Shown: positions 25,727 through 35,606 of the stretch, one piece after another | How the letters are laid out: each line of letters opens with the position of its first letter | How positions within the stretch are numbered: the first letter of the stretch is position 1 | Position numbers and translations under genes: made by a program | Assembly: GCA_963817135.1 (NCBI GenBank) | Contig: CAWFNG010000022.1 | Span: 73,130-137,129 of the forward strand | Length of the DNA stretch: 64,000 bases | Reading direction: 5' to 3' | DNA from: VAZQ01 sp963817135 | GTDB lineage: Bacteria > Pseudomonadota > Alphaproteobacteria > Rhizobiales > Xanthobacteraceae | Notes under the pieces: generated by a model | Seen by the model: the letters and a program-made list of their open reading frames with translations, nothing else | Told to the model about the DNA's origin: nothing | Databases searched by the model: none

Positions 25727-27085
25727 GTGCTGAAAAAACTGCTTTTCATTCTCACCGCCGCGCTCGCGGCGGCGAATTCATCGATCGTCGGCGCGGGGAC
25801 AGGTCCGGAGATTGCTCATTTCTTCCTCGGCAACGGGCTTGAAGTCGTTGTCATTCCCGATCACCGCGCGCCGGTGGTCACGCATATGGTCTGGTACAAG
25901 GTAGGCTCGGCCGACGAGACTCCGGGAAAATCCGGACTTGCCCATTTCCTCGAACATCTCATGTTCAAGGGCACCGCAAAAAATCCCTCCGGCCGGTTTT
26001 CCCAGGTGGTCGCCACCATTGGCGGGCAGGAGAACGCTTTCACCGCGTCCGACTATACCGGCTATTATCAGCGCGTGCCGAGCGAGCAGCTCAAGGGCAT
26101 GATGGAGTTCGAAGCTGACCGCATGACCGGCCTGGTGCTCACCGAGGATGCCGTGCGCACCGAGCTTCAGGTGGTGCTCGAAGAGCAGAACATGCGCGTT
26201 GCCAACAATCCTTCCGCCCGTTTGGGCGAGCAGATGGAGGCCGCGCTTTACCTCAACCACCCCTATGGCAGGCCGGTGATCGGATGGCGCAACGAGATCG
26301 AGCAGCTCAATCGCGAGGATGCGCTTGCCTTCTATCGCCGGTTCTACACGCCGAACAACGCCGTTCTGGTGGTGGCCGGCGATGTGACGGCGGCAGCGGT
26401 GCGCGCTCTCGCGCAAGAAACCTATGCCAAGGTCCCGCGCGTCGCCGAGATCAAGCCGCGCGCACGCCCGCAGGAACCCACGCCGGAAGCGCAGCGCACC
26501 GTCACGCTCGCGGACCCTCGCGTCGCCCAGCCCACCGTGAGCCGCTATTATCTCGTTCCCTCGAGCACGACGGCATCGCCCGGTGAAAGCGAAGCCCTCG
26601 AAGTTCTGGCGCATGTGCTGGGCCGCGGCTCGACCAGCCGACTCTATCAGCGGCTTGTTGCCGAGAAAGGCATCGCAGTGAATGCGGGCGCAAGCTATGA
26701 CGGCACGGCACTCGACCTGACCCGCTTGACGATCTACGCGACCCCGAAAGGGAGCACCAGCCTGCAACAGCTGGAGCAGGCGATGGATACGGTGCTTGCC
26801 GACGTGAGCGAAAACGGAGTGAGCGGCGAGGAGCTCGAGCGTTCGAAAAGCCGCATGATCGCCGACACCGTCTATGCCAACGACAGTCAGCGCAGCATGG
26901 CGCAATGGTTTGGCGCGGCGCTGACCACCGGCGGGACGGTTGAGCAAATTCGCACCCTGCCCGAGCGCATCCGCCTGGTCACAGCCGAGCAGGTGCGCGA
27001 TGCCGCCCGCCGATGGCTCGACAAGCGGCGCTCGGTCACCGGCTATCTCGTCAAAGAAACGCAAGCCGAGGCAAAACGCTCGTGA
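25727..27085 (+). CDS. M16B zinc metallopeptidase, catalytic subunit
   Basis: A protein of about 452 residues with a signal peptide (MLKKLLFILTAALAAANSSI) and the inverted zinc motif HFLEH at residues 73-77 (HxxEH), followed by the further Glu in FEADRM. This is the catalytic member of the two-gene M16B families (PqqL-like, mitochondrial processing peptidase-like) acting in the periplasm on oligopeptides or unfolded proteins. The start is GTG 25727 or the preceding TTG 25724. Its last four bases overlap the next gene, which encodes the non-catalytic partner. Confidence 0.93.
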   Translation: MLKKLLFILTAALAAANSSIVGAGTGPEIAHFFLGNGLEVVVIPDHRAPVVTHMVWYKVGSADETPGKSGLAHFLEHLMFKGTAKNPSGRFSQVVATIGGQENAFTASDYTGYYQRVPSEQLKGMMEFEADRMTGLVLTEDAVRTELQVVLEEQNMRVANNPSARLGEQMEAALYLNHPYGRPVIGWRNEIEQLNREDALAFYRRFYTPNNAVLVVAGDVTAAAVRALAQETYAKVPRVAEIKPRARPQEPTPEAQRTVTLADPRVAQPTVSRYYLVPSSTTASPGESEALEVLAHVLGRGSTSRLYQRLVAEKGIAVNAGASYDGTALDLTRLTIYATPKGSTSLQQLEQAMDTVLADVSENGVSGEELERSKSRMIADTVYANDSQRSMAQWFGAALTTGGTVEQIRTLPERIRLVTAEQVRDAARRWLDKRRSVTGYLVKETQAEAKRS

Positions 27086-28422
27086 AAGCGGTTACTTTCA
27101 TTCGCACGCTGCTGGCAAGCGCCGCGGCTGCCATGCTCGCTTTTGCCGCCTCAAGCGCGCAGGCGGTGACCATCGAACGGGTGGTGAGTCCTGCCGGAAT
27201 CGAGGCCTGGCTCGTGCGCAATCCCGCGCTGCCGATGATCGCGCTTGAGTTTGCCGTTGCGGGCGGCGCAGAACAGGACCCCGCGGACAAGCCGGGGGTC
27301 GCCAGCCTCGCCGCGAGCACGCTTGACGAGGGCGCCGGCCCTCTCGCTGCCGTCGCGTTCCACGATCGGTTGGAGCGGAAAGCGATCGAAATGAGTTTCA
27401 GCGCCGCGCACGAGCATTTGCGCGGCACCCTGCGGACGCTGACGGAAAATCGCGACGAAGCCTTCGACCTCCTGCGGCTCGCATTGACCGAGCCGCGCTT
27501 CGATGCCGAAGCCGTGGAGCGCATGCGCGCGCAGACGATGTCGCGCCTCAAGCGCGACGCCGTCAGTCCCAACGAGATTGCGCGAAAGACCTGGTGGGAG
27601 ACCGCGTTTCCCGGACATCCATACGGCCGTCCCGTCAACGGAACCCTGGAATCGGTAGCGCGCATCGGCGCCGACGATATGCGAGCCTACATTCGCCGGG
27701 TGCTCGCGCGCGACGGACTCAAAATCGCAATCGTCGGCGATATCGATGCAAAGACGGCAGGCGAACTCATCGATCGCACCTTCGGCGGCCTGCCCGCGAA
27801 AGCAGAGCTTGTGGCCATTGCAAACGCTGTTCCGCAAGGAATGGGGCGTCGCATCGTGATCCAGCTTGATGTGCCGCAGGCAGCCGTCGCTTTCGGCGGC
27901 CCCGGCATCGGCCGCAGCGATCCGGATTTCATGGCGGCTTACATCGTCAATCACGTCCTCGGCGGCGGATCGTTCTCTTCCCGGCTGTACCGTGAGGTGC
28001 GGGAGAAGCGCGGGCTCGCTTACGGGATTTCCGACACTCTGCTCTGGTTCAATGGCACCGCGGTGTGGTTCGGCAGCACCGCGACGCGAGCCGATGCCAC
28101 CAGAGAGACCATCGACATCATCGACCAGGAGGTTCGCCGGCTTGCGCAAGAGGGACCGACCGAAGAGGAATTCGTCAAGGCGAAGACTTATCTCAAAGGT
28201 TCGTTCGCGCTGGTGCTCGACAGCTCGAACCGGATTGCAGGGCAACTCATCCAAATGCAGCTGGACAATCTCGGCATCGATTACATCGACCGGCGAGCCG
28301 GCCTGATCGATGCCGTGACGCTGGCCGATGCCAAGCGCGTTGCCAAGCGACTGCTGGAGAGGGGTATTCTGGTCACGGTCGTTGGACGGCCGCAGGGCGT
28401 CTCGTCAACCGAGGGCGGCTGA
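27082..28422 (+). CDS. M16B peptidase partner subunit lacking the zinc motif
   Basis: A 446-residue protein starting at GTG 27082 (GTGA overlap) with a signal peptide (VKAVTFIRTLLASAAAAMLA). It has the M16 fold, but where HxxEH is expected it reads ASLAASTLDEGAG, so zinc binding is lost. The C-terminal Arg/Tyr pair that helps bind substrate is kept (REKRGLAYGI). This matches known M16B heterodimers in which one subunit carries the metal and the other the R/Y pair. The pair is likely one periplasmic enzyme. Confidence 0.93.
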   Translation: MKAVTFIRTLLASAAAAMLAFAASSAQAVTIERVVSPAGIEAWLVRNPALPMIALEFAVAGGAEQDPADKPGVASLAASTLDEGAGPLAAVAFHDRLERKAIEMSFSAAHEHLRGTLRTLTENRDEAFDLLRLALTEPRFDAEAVERMRAQTMSRLKRDAVSPNEIARKTWWETAFPGHPYGRPVNGTLESVARIGADDMRAYIRRVLARDGLKIAIVGDIDAKTAGELIDRTFGGLPAKAELVAIANAVPQGMGRRIVIQLDVPQAAVAFGGPGIGRSDPDFMAAYIVNHVLGGGSFSSRLYREVREKRGLAYGISDTLLWFNGTAVWFGSTATRADATRETIDIIDQEVRRLAQEGPTEEEFVKAKTYLKGSFALVLDSSNRIAGQLIQMQLDNLGIDYIDRRAGLIDAVTLADAKRVAKRLLERGILVTVVGRPQGVSSTEGG

Positions 28423-28427
28423 TCCAT

Positions 28428-28850
28428 GTGATCCGGATCGACGCCAACATCAGCATCGGCGAGAGCGAGCTGGAAGAGCGTTTCATCCGCGCATCCGGGC
28501 CCGGTGGGCAGAACGTCAACAAGCTCGCAAGCGCGGTGCAGCTTCGGTTCGATGCGCGCCGCTCCCCGAGCCTTCCCCATGCTGTACGCCTGCGGCTTGA
28601 GCGTCTCGCCGGCAGACGCCTTACGAATGACGGCGTCGTGGTGATCACGGCGCAGCGCCATCGCACCCAGGAGCGAAACCGCGCGGATGCGCTCGATCGC
28701 CTCATCGAGTTGATACGGCGCGCAGCCGTTGCGCCGACCCCGCGCAAAGCGACCAAGCCGGGCGCAGCAGCACGCGAGCGCAGGCTGCAATCGAAGAAGC
28801 GCCGCGGGTCGCTCAAGGGCTTGCGGCAGGAGAAGCCGGACTTCGACTGA
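28428..28850 (+). CDS. arfB: Alternative ribosome-rescue factor / peptidyl-tRNA hydrolase ArfB
   Basis: A 140-residue protein with a release-factor-like catalytic domain: GGQ in RASGPGGQNVNK (about residue 28), and a long basic C-terminal tail (ERRLQSKKRRGSLKGL) that fits the empty mRNA channel of stalled ribosomes. It hydrolyses peptidyl-tRNA on non-stop complexes. The start is GTG 28428, six bases after the stop of the preceding gene, giving the N-terminus IRIDANISIGESELEERF. A longer upstream open frame is a shadow of the peptidase gene. Confidence 0.94.
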   Translation: MIRIDANISIGESELEERFIRASGPGGQNVNKLASAVQLRFDARRSPSLPHAVRLRLERLAGRRLTNDGVVVITAQRHRTQERNRADALDRLIELIRRAAVAPTPRKATKPGAAARERRLQSKKRRGSLKGLRQEKPDFD

Positions 28851-28891
28851 ATTGCCCAAACGAATCGCTGTGCTGCGGCTATAATGTCGCT

Positions 28892-29034
28892 GTCGTAGGG
28901 TGGGCAAAGGCGCCGGGCACGGGTTTTCCGCGTGGGCAAATTCGTGCAGCGACATAAGGGCGTTTTAACGCCCGTCTTCGCGGGCTATGCCCACGTGGAG
29001 AGGTCACCTCAGACGAATTTGCCCACCCTACGAC
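28892..29034. repeat. MITE-like element with 17-base terminal inverted repeats
   Basis: GTCGTAGGGTGGGCAAA (28892-28908) is exactly complementary to 29018-29034. Inside lie further inverted repeats: GTGGGCAAATTCGT (28932-28945) with 29013-29026, and GGGCG/CGCCC around a TTTTAA centre (about 28958-28973). The GTAGGGTGGGCAAA end is a recurrent sequence in many proteobacterial genomes. It has no coding capacity and ends 22 bases before the mutL start codon. Confidence 0.85.
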
Positions 29035-29056
29035 GGTCACAACAACAAAGCGCCCC

Positions 29057-30883
29057 ATGCCCGTTCGCCAGCTCTCGCAAGCCATGGTCAATCGCATCGC
29101 CGCCGGCGAAGTGGTGGAACGCCCGGCAAGCGTGGTGAAGGAGCTTGTTGAGAATGCCCTCGATGCGGGCGCCAGCCGCATCGACATTCTCACCGATGGA
29201 GGCGGCCGCCGCCTCATCCAGGTCACCGACAACGGCACGGGCATGAGCGCACGCGACCTGGCGCTTGCCGTCGAGCGGCACGCCACGTCGAAACTCCCGG
29301 ACGATGACCTTCTGGACATTCGCACGCTGGGCTTTCGCGGCGAGGCCTTGCCGTCGATCGGGGCCGTGGCGCGGCTTGCCATTGTCACACGGTCAGCCGG
29401 CGAGGCGCATGGAAGCGCAATCGTCGTCGACGGGGGACGGAAATCGGAAATCAAGCCTGCCGCCCTGGAGCGGGGAACCCGGGTCGAGGTGCGCGATCTT
29501 TTTTACGCCACGCCCGCGCGTCTGAAATTTCTCAAGAGCGACCGCAGCGAGGCGGAAGCGATCCGCGAAACCGTTCGGCGACTGGCGATGAGCCGTCCGG
29601 ACGCTACCTTCACGCTCGCAGGGGAGGAACGCGCGCCAGTAACATGGCCTGCGCAGGCGTCCGGCCCTTCCGGGCAACTCGCGCGCTTGTCGGACATTCT
29701 CGGGCGGGAATTCCGCGCCAATGCCGTGGAGGTGCGCGGCGGTGACCGTCCGCTTGCGGTCGAAGGCTTCGCCGCGCTGCCCACTCACAGCCGCGCCAAT
29801 TCGCTTGGGCAATATCTTTTCGTGAACGGGCGACCGGTGCGCGACAGGTTGCTCATTGGCGTGGTTCGCGCTGCCTATGCCGATTATCTGCCGCGCGACC
29901 GCCATCCCATTGTCGCGCTGTTCGTCACCATCGATGCGCGGGAACTGGACGTCAATGTGCATCCGGCCAAGGCGGAGGTGCGTTTTCGCGATCCGGGTTT
30001 GGTGCGCAGCGTCCTCATTCGCGCGCTGCAGCAGGCCTTGCAACGCGATGGGCAGCGCGCGGCGACGACCGGCGGCAGCGCCACCATTGCCGCCTTTCGT
30101 GCCGGGCCTCTTCCCGCGCCAGCGCGAAACTGGGACTGGCGGCACTCGCCTGCGCGGCCGCCGGAGGGATCGCGCTATGCAATGCGCCCAGGCGGCGCCC
30201 TCGCCCTGGAAGCCGGCGAAGCGGAGCAGGCTGGTTTCGACGTCGGCGCACCGAGCGCAGATGCATACGGCGACCAAGTGGAACCGGCGGCGGACGTTCT
30301 CGATCGGCCGCTTGGCGCGGCGCGAGCGCAGCTGCACGCAACCTATATCGTGGCGCAGACCCGCACCGGTCTTGTCATCGTCGATCAGCATGCCGCGCAC
30401 GAGCGCATCGTGTACGAGCGGCTCAAAAGCGACCTTGCCAGCGCGGGTATTGCGCGCCAGATCCTGCTCATTCCGGAAATCGTCGAGCTTGACGAGGAAA
30501 GCGTCGAACGGCTGGTGGCACGCGCCGACGAGCTGCTGCGCTATGGGCTTGCCATCGAGCCGTTCGGCCCGGGAGCAGTGGCGGTGCGCGAGACACCCTC
30601 GCTGCTCGGCGAGATCGACGCCAAGGCGCTCCTTCGCGACCTTTCCGAACACATGACGGAATGGGATGAGACGCTCCCGCTCGAGCGCCGCTTGCTGCAT
30701 GTTGCGGCCACCATGGCTTGCCATGGCTCCGTGCGCGCCGGCCGGCGATTGCGCGCGGAAGAGATGAATGCGCTGTTGCGCGAGATGGAAGCCACTCCCA
30801 ATTCCGGGCAATGCAACCACGGCCGGCCGACCTATGTGGAGTTGCCGCTCGGCGACATCGAAAGGCTGTTCGGACGCCGATAA
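29057..30883 (+). CDS. mutL: DNA mismatch repair protein MutL with endonuclease motif
   Basis: A 608-residue GHKL ATPase: N-terminal motifs LVENALDAGA, TDNGTGM and GFRGEALPSIG, the transducer domain, a variable Pro/Ala-rich linker (about residues 340-410), then a C-terminal dimerization domain. The C-terminal domain has DQHAAHERIVYE, matching the DQHA(X)2E(X)4E metal-binding motif, and CNHGRPTYVE, so this MutL should be a nicking endonuclease, as expected in species without MutH. ATG 29057 gives the normal start MPVRQLSQAMVNRIAAGEVV. It lies just after the MITE-like element. Confidence 0.96.
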   Translation: MPVRQLSQAMVNRIAAGEVVERPASVVKELVENALDAGASRIDILTDGGGRRLIQVTDNGTGMSARDLALAVERHATSKLPDDDLLDIRTLGFRGEALPSIGAVARLAIVTRSAGEAHGSAIVVDGGRKSEIKPAALERGTRVEVRDLFYATPARLKFLKSDRSEAEAIRETVRRLAMSRPDATFTLAGEERAPVTWPAQASGPSGQLARLSDILGREFRANAVEVRGGDRPLAVEGFAALPTHSRANSLGQYLFVNGRPVRDRLLIGVVRAAYADYLPRDRHPIVALFVTIDARELDVNVHPAKAEVRFRDPGLVRSVLIRALQQALQRDGQRAATTGGSATIAAFRAGPLPAPARNWDWRHSPARPPEGSRYAMRPGGALALEAGEAEQAGFDVGAPSADAYGDQVEPAADVLDRPLGAARAQLHATYIVAQTRTGLVIVDQHAAHERIVYERLKSDLASAGIARQILLIPEIVELDEESVERLVARADELLRYGLAIEPFGPGAVAVRETPSLLGEIDAKALLRDLSEHMTEWDETLPLERRLLHVAATMACHGSVRAGRRLRAEEMNALLREMEATPNSGQCNHGRPTYVELPLGDIERLFGRR

Positions 30884-31293
30884 CGCAGAGCCGCTTACAC
30901 AACCATCAGCTGAATCCAGGCTTCGCAATTGATGCGTGTAATCGATCCTGCAACACAACTTTTTGCCTGCATTATCAGGCAAATTGCAAAGCGGTTTTAC
31001 CCGCGGGGAAGAGGCCTACGGAACGACTATCGGTTGTGTTGCTCCCATGTCACGCGACTTTCCGGTCAAAGCCGGTTCAGCGAAGCATCCTCCATCCATT
31101 CCCGACGGAATTGTTTGGCCTGTAAAGAACAGCAAAAAATACAGAGGGTGGGTCCCGCGCCAGAGGCGGACGCCATGAAAAATCCCGGCGCGGTTTCCCG
31201 GCCGGGTGACGGACTTTTCGCAACTATCGAAACTTCTACACCAAACGTTACGTAAAAGTCAAGAAGAATTATGAGACAGAAGAATTATAAGAC
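30884..31293. other. Gap between convergent mutL and DASS transporter genes; no gene seen
   Basis: About 410 bases without a supported gene. The right half is A-rich with a repeated GAAGAATTAT theme (31264-31286). Small ORFs here have no ribosome binding site or recognizable motif, and I see no clear terminator hairpin with a T-run. Confidence 0.5.
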
Positions 31294-32739
31294 TTAAGTC
31301 AGACCGATCAGCGGCCAATAGAACTGAACTAGCAGCAGAAGAACGACAAATTCCACGACGGTAAGCACAGCCCCCATGCGCACGAGATCGCGGGCAGCAA
31401 AATATCCATAGGAATAACCGACGATGAGCACGCCTGACTGATAGGCGAACAGCTTCCCGCCCGCGGCAAAGGTCCAGATCATTCCAAGCAGCAGCGGGTC
31501 CATGGCGTGCGATTTGGCGAATTCCATTACCAGCGGCATCGAAGTACCCAGCATGGAGATCTCACTCGCCAACAGAAAATGATAAAAGAAAGCCGTCCAA
31601 TACATCACGATCGTCGTGCTGATAATGTTGGTCATGTAGGGCGCCATCCAGGCAAACATGGCGTTGGTGAGGACGTCGAGCCCCTTGGTTGCCTCCAATA
31701 CGTTGCCCATGCTCACCGCCGCGGCGACGAAGAACACCGGCAGATAGTTCAGCGTTTTCATGTCTTCGATGTCGAGAATCTGCGTGCGCGGAAGGAGCGC
31801 AAACAGGCCCACGCCCATGCCGATGACCGCGGGCGAGATATGGTGGACGAAATCGGTAAGCCACAGCACGATCGCGACAGCCAACAGCAGGGCGGATTTC
31901 TTTTCCAACGGAGACCACGCGCCCATTTTTCGCATTTCGCTGAGGAGAAACTCGTAGCCCCCCTCCAAGGCGGCTTTCTCCGGCGGGTAGAGCCATAGCG
32001 TCAGCCCCCAGGCTGCAAGCACGGTAATGACGCTGCACGGCAGAAACGCGATGAACCAATAGCTCCACAGCACCTCGACGCCGCCGACCTTTTCGATCAG
32101 CCCGCGTGCCGTGATCGAGCCGGCGCCGGCAATGATCATCTTGTCGAATATGTTCGCCGTGTAACTCAATATCAGGAACATGCCGCGGGAAATATTTTGC
32201 CCGGGAGGCGATTTGAACGCTTCCGCGAGGCCAAGCGCTATTGATGCCATGATCACCACGCGGGCGATGCCGGACGGCACGATGAATGTGAGCAGAAAAT
32301 CGGTCACGATCAATCCGAGCAGGATCCGCGGATAGGTCACCCCCATGCGCAGCATGATGAAATAGGCGAGCCTGCGCGCGATGCCGGAACGCGTCGCGAT
32401 GACGCCAAGCAGAAGCGCGCCGAAAAGAAACCACGCGGTGTCGTTGGCAAAGCCGCTGAAAGCGACAGGAAACCGCACGATCCCCAGCGCCCAGAACAGA
32501 AAACATCCCACCATTCCGGCAAGCGCATAGTCCATGGCGCGTGTGATCCACGCCACGACCATGAACCCGACGATCGCAAAGGCGTGCTTGGTGACGGGGT
32601 CGATGGGCAGCGGAGCAAACCACACCGCCAGCGGCACGAGGACACAGAGAATCTGTCCCGCAATCACCAGCGGCGAATTCGGATCTTCGAGCAGTACCTC
32701 GTAGGTTGCCTGCACGGCTTGCGTTTGCGCGACTGTCAT
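31294..32739 (-). CDS. DASS/SLC13-family sodium:anion symporter
   Basis: A 481-residue inner-membrane transporter with about 12 hydrophobic helices. Family features are FVVAWITRAMDYALAG-type scaffold helices, a re-entrant segment with TFIVPSGIAR, and the C-terminal half repeat LLASEISMLGTSMPLVMEFA. Known members carry dicarboxylates, citrate or sulfate with sodium. The canonical SNT motifs are altered (SGIAR; SEISMLGTS), so the substrate may differ. Its start is 45 bases from the stop of the NADP-oxidoreductase gene on the same strand. Confidence 0.88.
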   Translation of the reverse strand: MTVAQTQAVQATYEVLLEDPNSPLVIAGQILCVLVPLAVWFAPLPIDPVTKHAFAIVGFMVVAWITRAMDYALAGMVGCFLFWALGIVRFPVAFSGFANDTAWFLFGALLLGVIATRSGIARRLAYFIMLRMGVTYPRILLGLIVTDFLLTFIVPSGIARVVIMASIALGLAEAFKSPPGQNISRGMFLILSYTANIFDKMIIAGAGSITARGLIEKVGGVEVLWSYWFIAFLPCSVITVLAAWGLTLWLYPPEKAALEGGYEFLLSEMRKMGAWSPLEKKSALLLAVAIVLWLTDFVHHISPAVIGMGVGLFALLPRTQILDIEDMKTLNYLPVFFVAAAVSMGNVLEATKGLDVLTNAMFAWMAPYMTNIISTTIVMYWTAFFYHFLLASEISMLGTSMPLVMEFAKSHAMDPLLLGMIWTFAAGGKLFAYQSGVLIVGYSYGYFAARDLVRMGAVLTVVEFVVLLLLVQFYWPLIGLT

Positions 32740-32784
32740 GGCTGGTCGATCGTCTCCGGCTGCCGCTAGTTTGGGCCGGCGGGG

Positions 32785-33411
32785 TCACGCCTTCTTTAGC
32801 AGCGCGAAGGCGAAGTCGCGGCCGCGGCCGCGCTTCGTCGCCTGATCGATCCAGACCATGGCAAATGGTTCCAAAAGCCTTGCGTTCTTCAACGGCCCGG
32901 CATCGACCGGCTCGAAGCCGAGTTTACCGACGAGCTCCATCACTACCGGCTTTTTCGCAGCATCGTCGCCCGCGACCAGCATCATTGGCTTGATCGAATA
33001 TTCGCTCGTGCCGGCCATATTGCTCGCGCCCGTCGTATTGAGCGTCTTGAAGACGAACGCTCCCGGTGTCCAGCTTGCGATTTGTTCGCCGGCAGAGGTG
33101 TCGAAGCCGAGTAGAAGATTGAGTCCGTCAGGCCCCATGCCCAACGGATTGGTGCAATCGATGACGATCTTGCCGGCAAGACTGCCCAGGCTCTTGACCG
33201 CGGCTTGCGCGGCAGACCACGGCGTGGCGACTACCACGACCTCGGCCGCTTTCACGGCTTCGGCCGGCGGCTTGCGCCGCTCCGGGGGCAGGCCCGCATA
33301 TTTCGAATCGGTCGGGTTGCGCAAGCCCCAGACCACATCTTCGCCCTGCTTGAGCCAGGCTTGACCCAGCGTCCCGCCGACTGATCCGGCGCCGATGATT
33401 GCAATGCGCAT
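32785..33411 (-). CDS. NADPH-dependent F420-reductase-like oxidoreductase
   Basis: A 208-residue Rossmann protein with an N-terminal MRIAIIGAGSVGGTLGQAWL dinucleotide motif, VVVATPWSAAQAA, and IVIDCTNPLG, as in the Npd (F420H2:NADP) superfamily COG2085. Bacterial members in organisms without F420 act on other substrates, so the electron acceptor is unknown. It is probably co-transcribed with the downstream DASS transporter (45-base gap). It is divergent from the polysaccharide locus that begins 200 bases to the right. Confidence 0.88.
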   Translation of the reverse strand: MRIAIIGAGSVGGTLGQAWLKQGEDVVWGLRNPTDSKYAGLPPERRKPPAEAVKAAEVVVVATPWSAAQAAVKSLGSLAGKIVIDCTNPLGMGPDGLNLLLGFDTSAGEQIASWTPGAFVFKTLNTTGASNMAGTSEYSIKPMMLVAGDDAAKKPVVMELVGKLGFEPVDAGPLKNARLLEPFAMVWIDQATKRGRGRDFAFALLKKA

Positions 33412-33611
33412 GGCCTATCTCCTCGCTAGGGCATACCGCAAGACCCTTGCGTTACGCGCCGTGTGTGTGCTCGCGGCGTTTTATGCCTTTCCCGCGTGAA
33501 GAAAATAGGCTCTTATAAAATTAAGAGTTCGCGTTCCGCGTGAAACTCGGAAAGTCAGAGTGGAAGCCCCCTCTCTTGATCGTGCACCATTGAGTACAGG
33601 CTCTTCGCCCC

Positions 33612-34193
33612 ATGCATGACAATCTGCGCCAACAAATGAAACCTGATACCGTAAATCTCGACGAAGTGGAGGGATTTACGTCTGCGTCAGCAATGAAATC
33701 TCTCGTTACGACGGACGGGACCTTGCGGCTCGATCCTATCGATGGGGTCCAATATCGCCTGACCAGGCCGGTATCGCATCAGCATGGCCATCTGACTGAG
33801 ATATTTCGAACGGACTGGGGAGTGACGGATGTACCGCTTGTTCAGGTCAATCTGACGACCACCTTTCCAGGACGAATCCGGGGCTGGGGTATCCATCGTT
33901 CCACGACGGATAGGCTATTCGCTGCGACTGGCTCACTTTGCATCGTCTGCTATGATGCTCGACAGGCCTCACCTACCTTTGGTTCCGTAAACGAATTCAT
34001 GTTGGGAGAGCGCAATCAAGGACTCGTCGTCATTCCTCCCGGCATTTACCACGGATGGAAAAACGTCGGTGCCGACGAGGCTATGATCGTCAGCATGCCG
34101 AGCCGGTTGTACGACCATAGTGAGCCCGATCGCTGGGAATTATTCTGGGACTCGGATGAAGCCCGAAGGATTATTCCTTATAAATGGCCATGA
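33612..34193 (+). CDS. RmlC-like cupin epimerase (dTDP-4-dehydrorhamnose 3,5-epimerase family)
   Basis: A 193-residue RmlC-type cupin. The segment PGRIRGWGIHRSTTDRLF corresponds to the family RGLHYQ region with the catalytic His, followed by GSLCIVCYDAR and LVVIPPGIYHGWKNVG. The C-terminal YDHSEPDRWELF is also typical. Such enzymes epimerize dTDP-keto-sugars, but the changed active-site loop (GWGIH for GLHYQ) leaves the exact substrate open. It is the first gene of the glycan locus and transcribed toward the glycosyltransferase. Confidence 0.83.
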   Translation: MHDNLRQQMKPDTVNLDEVEGFTSASAMKSLVTTDGTLRLDPIDGVQYRLTRPVSHQHGHLTEIFRTDWGVTDVPLVQVNLTTTFPGRIRGWGIHRSTTDRLFAATGSLCIVCYDARQASPTFGSVNEFMLGERNQGLVVIPPGIYHGWKNVGADEAMIVSMPSRLYDHSEPDRWELFWDSDEARRIIPYKWP

Positions 34194-34290
34194 TGGCGGT
34201 CGCGGGCAAGTTATCTCCTGCGACAGTAAAATGGAACCGGGTTTTGGCATCGGGCCGATGTCACAAGCAAACTGTTGATGTCGCATATCC

Positions 34291-35606
34291 GTGTATCGAC
34301 CACGAATTACAGTTATCATTTCGACATACAATTGGAGCAGCGCCGTTCGCTGTGCGATTAAATCTGTTTTGCTGCAGACCGTACAGGATTTCGAAATCTG
34401 GGTAGTAGGCGACGGATGTACCGATGATTCTGAAATCTGTCATATCAGCATTCAACGATTCGCGGATACGTTGGCATAATTTGTCCGTTAATCATGGTTC
34501 CCAATGGGCGGCCAATAATTTTGGACTGGAAAATGCGTCCGCGGATTGGGTTGCATATCTTGGACATGATGACATCTGGTACCCAACTCATCTCGAAGCC
34601 ATTCTAGCCACAGGCAAACAGTCAGGTGCCAAAGTTGTCACAAGCGTCATGCTTCTCTTTGGTCCTCCATATTCGCGCGTGCGAGGGATAGCCGGCCTTT
34701 TTGGCAATGAGACATACTCAACGCGGGATTTTGTACCCCCTTCTGCAGTCGCTCACCAACGCTCCATCTATGATCTTGGCGTGAAGTGGCGTTCCGCAGA
34801 AAGCGTTATTTTTGCCAACGATGTCGCTTTTATGAATGAACTTGTAACCAGCGGATTTGCGTTTGCAAGCACCAATGAATTGACGTGCTTTAAGTTCAAC
34901 GCGGCTTGGCGCCGCAACTCGTATATCGACAAATCGATTTTCGAGCAGGAGCAGATTTTACAAAGAATCGAGTTCGAAGCGCGACTTTCGTCAAGAAGAA
35001 CTGCTTCTGACGCTGCAAGCCGTGGTGGCTAACCGGTGCATCTTTATGGGGTCGACGGCACCTTCGGACGATACCCCGGCGGGTTGGCTCATTAAGCAAA
35101 ATCGGCGTCGTAAGGGCCTCGAACGGCGCCACGACCATGGTACTCTTAAATTTGTAGAACATCTGATGCGTTTTGACATGAACGACCAGCATATGCCACT
35201 TGAGTGGCATCAGCTTGAACAAGACCCTCGACTAGGATCATTTCGCTGGAGCGGACCCAGCTTACGCTCAACAATCGATTTACCCATATCATTCGACCGC
35301 GACCTGGCTGTTAGAATATTAATTGGCATGGCCGTGTCGCCCGAACTTATGAGGGGACTTAAGTTGTATATTCATCACCGGCCGATGCCAATGCGGATCG
35401 ATACATTGCCGAATGCAATGTACTTAATTCATGCAGAGGCGCGTATGCACCGTTCGTCCGGCGACAGGGATTTTGGCATAACGTTAGAGATTGAGCGGGT
35501 CATGCGCCCCGTGGATTTGGGAGCCAATGATGACCATCGATGGCTCGGTGTGGCCGTTTGCTGGATCGAACTGGAGCCTCTAGTTGAATGCAGGGGCTTA
35601 GCTTAG
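34291..35606 (+). pseudogene. GT2-family glycosyltransferase, two +1 frameshifts
   Basis: Three frames join into one family-like protein. From GTG 34291: RITVIISTYNWSSAVRCAIK and WVVGDGCTDDSE (GT-A fold, DDS-type nucleotide site). A frame change at the AAA near 34432 leads to SVISAFNDSRIRWHNL and VAYLGHDDIWYP. A second change near 34993 leads to EELLLTLQAVVANRCIFMG and a C-terminal domain ending GVAVCWIELEP. Removing one A at each point restores a single frame of about 438 residues. It may be a decayed gene or carry sequencing errors. Its end overlaps the convergent NRPS-like gene by nine bases. Confidence 0.8.

Noticed and set aside
25778..27064. A 428-codon leftward frame inside the M16 peptidase gene
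   Set aside because: Antisense shadow; the sense frame has a signal peptide and the zinc motif.
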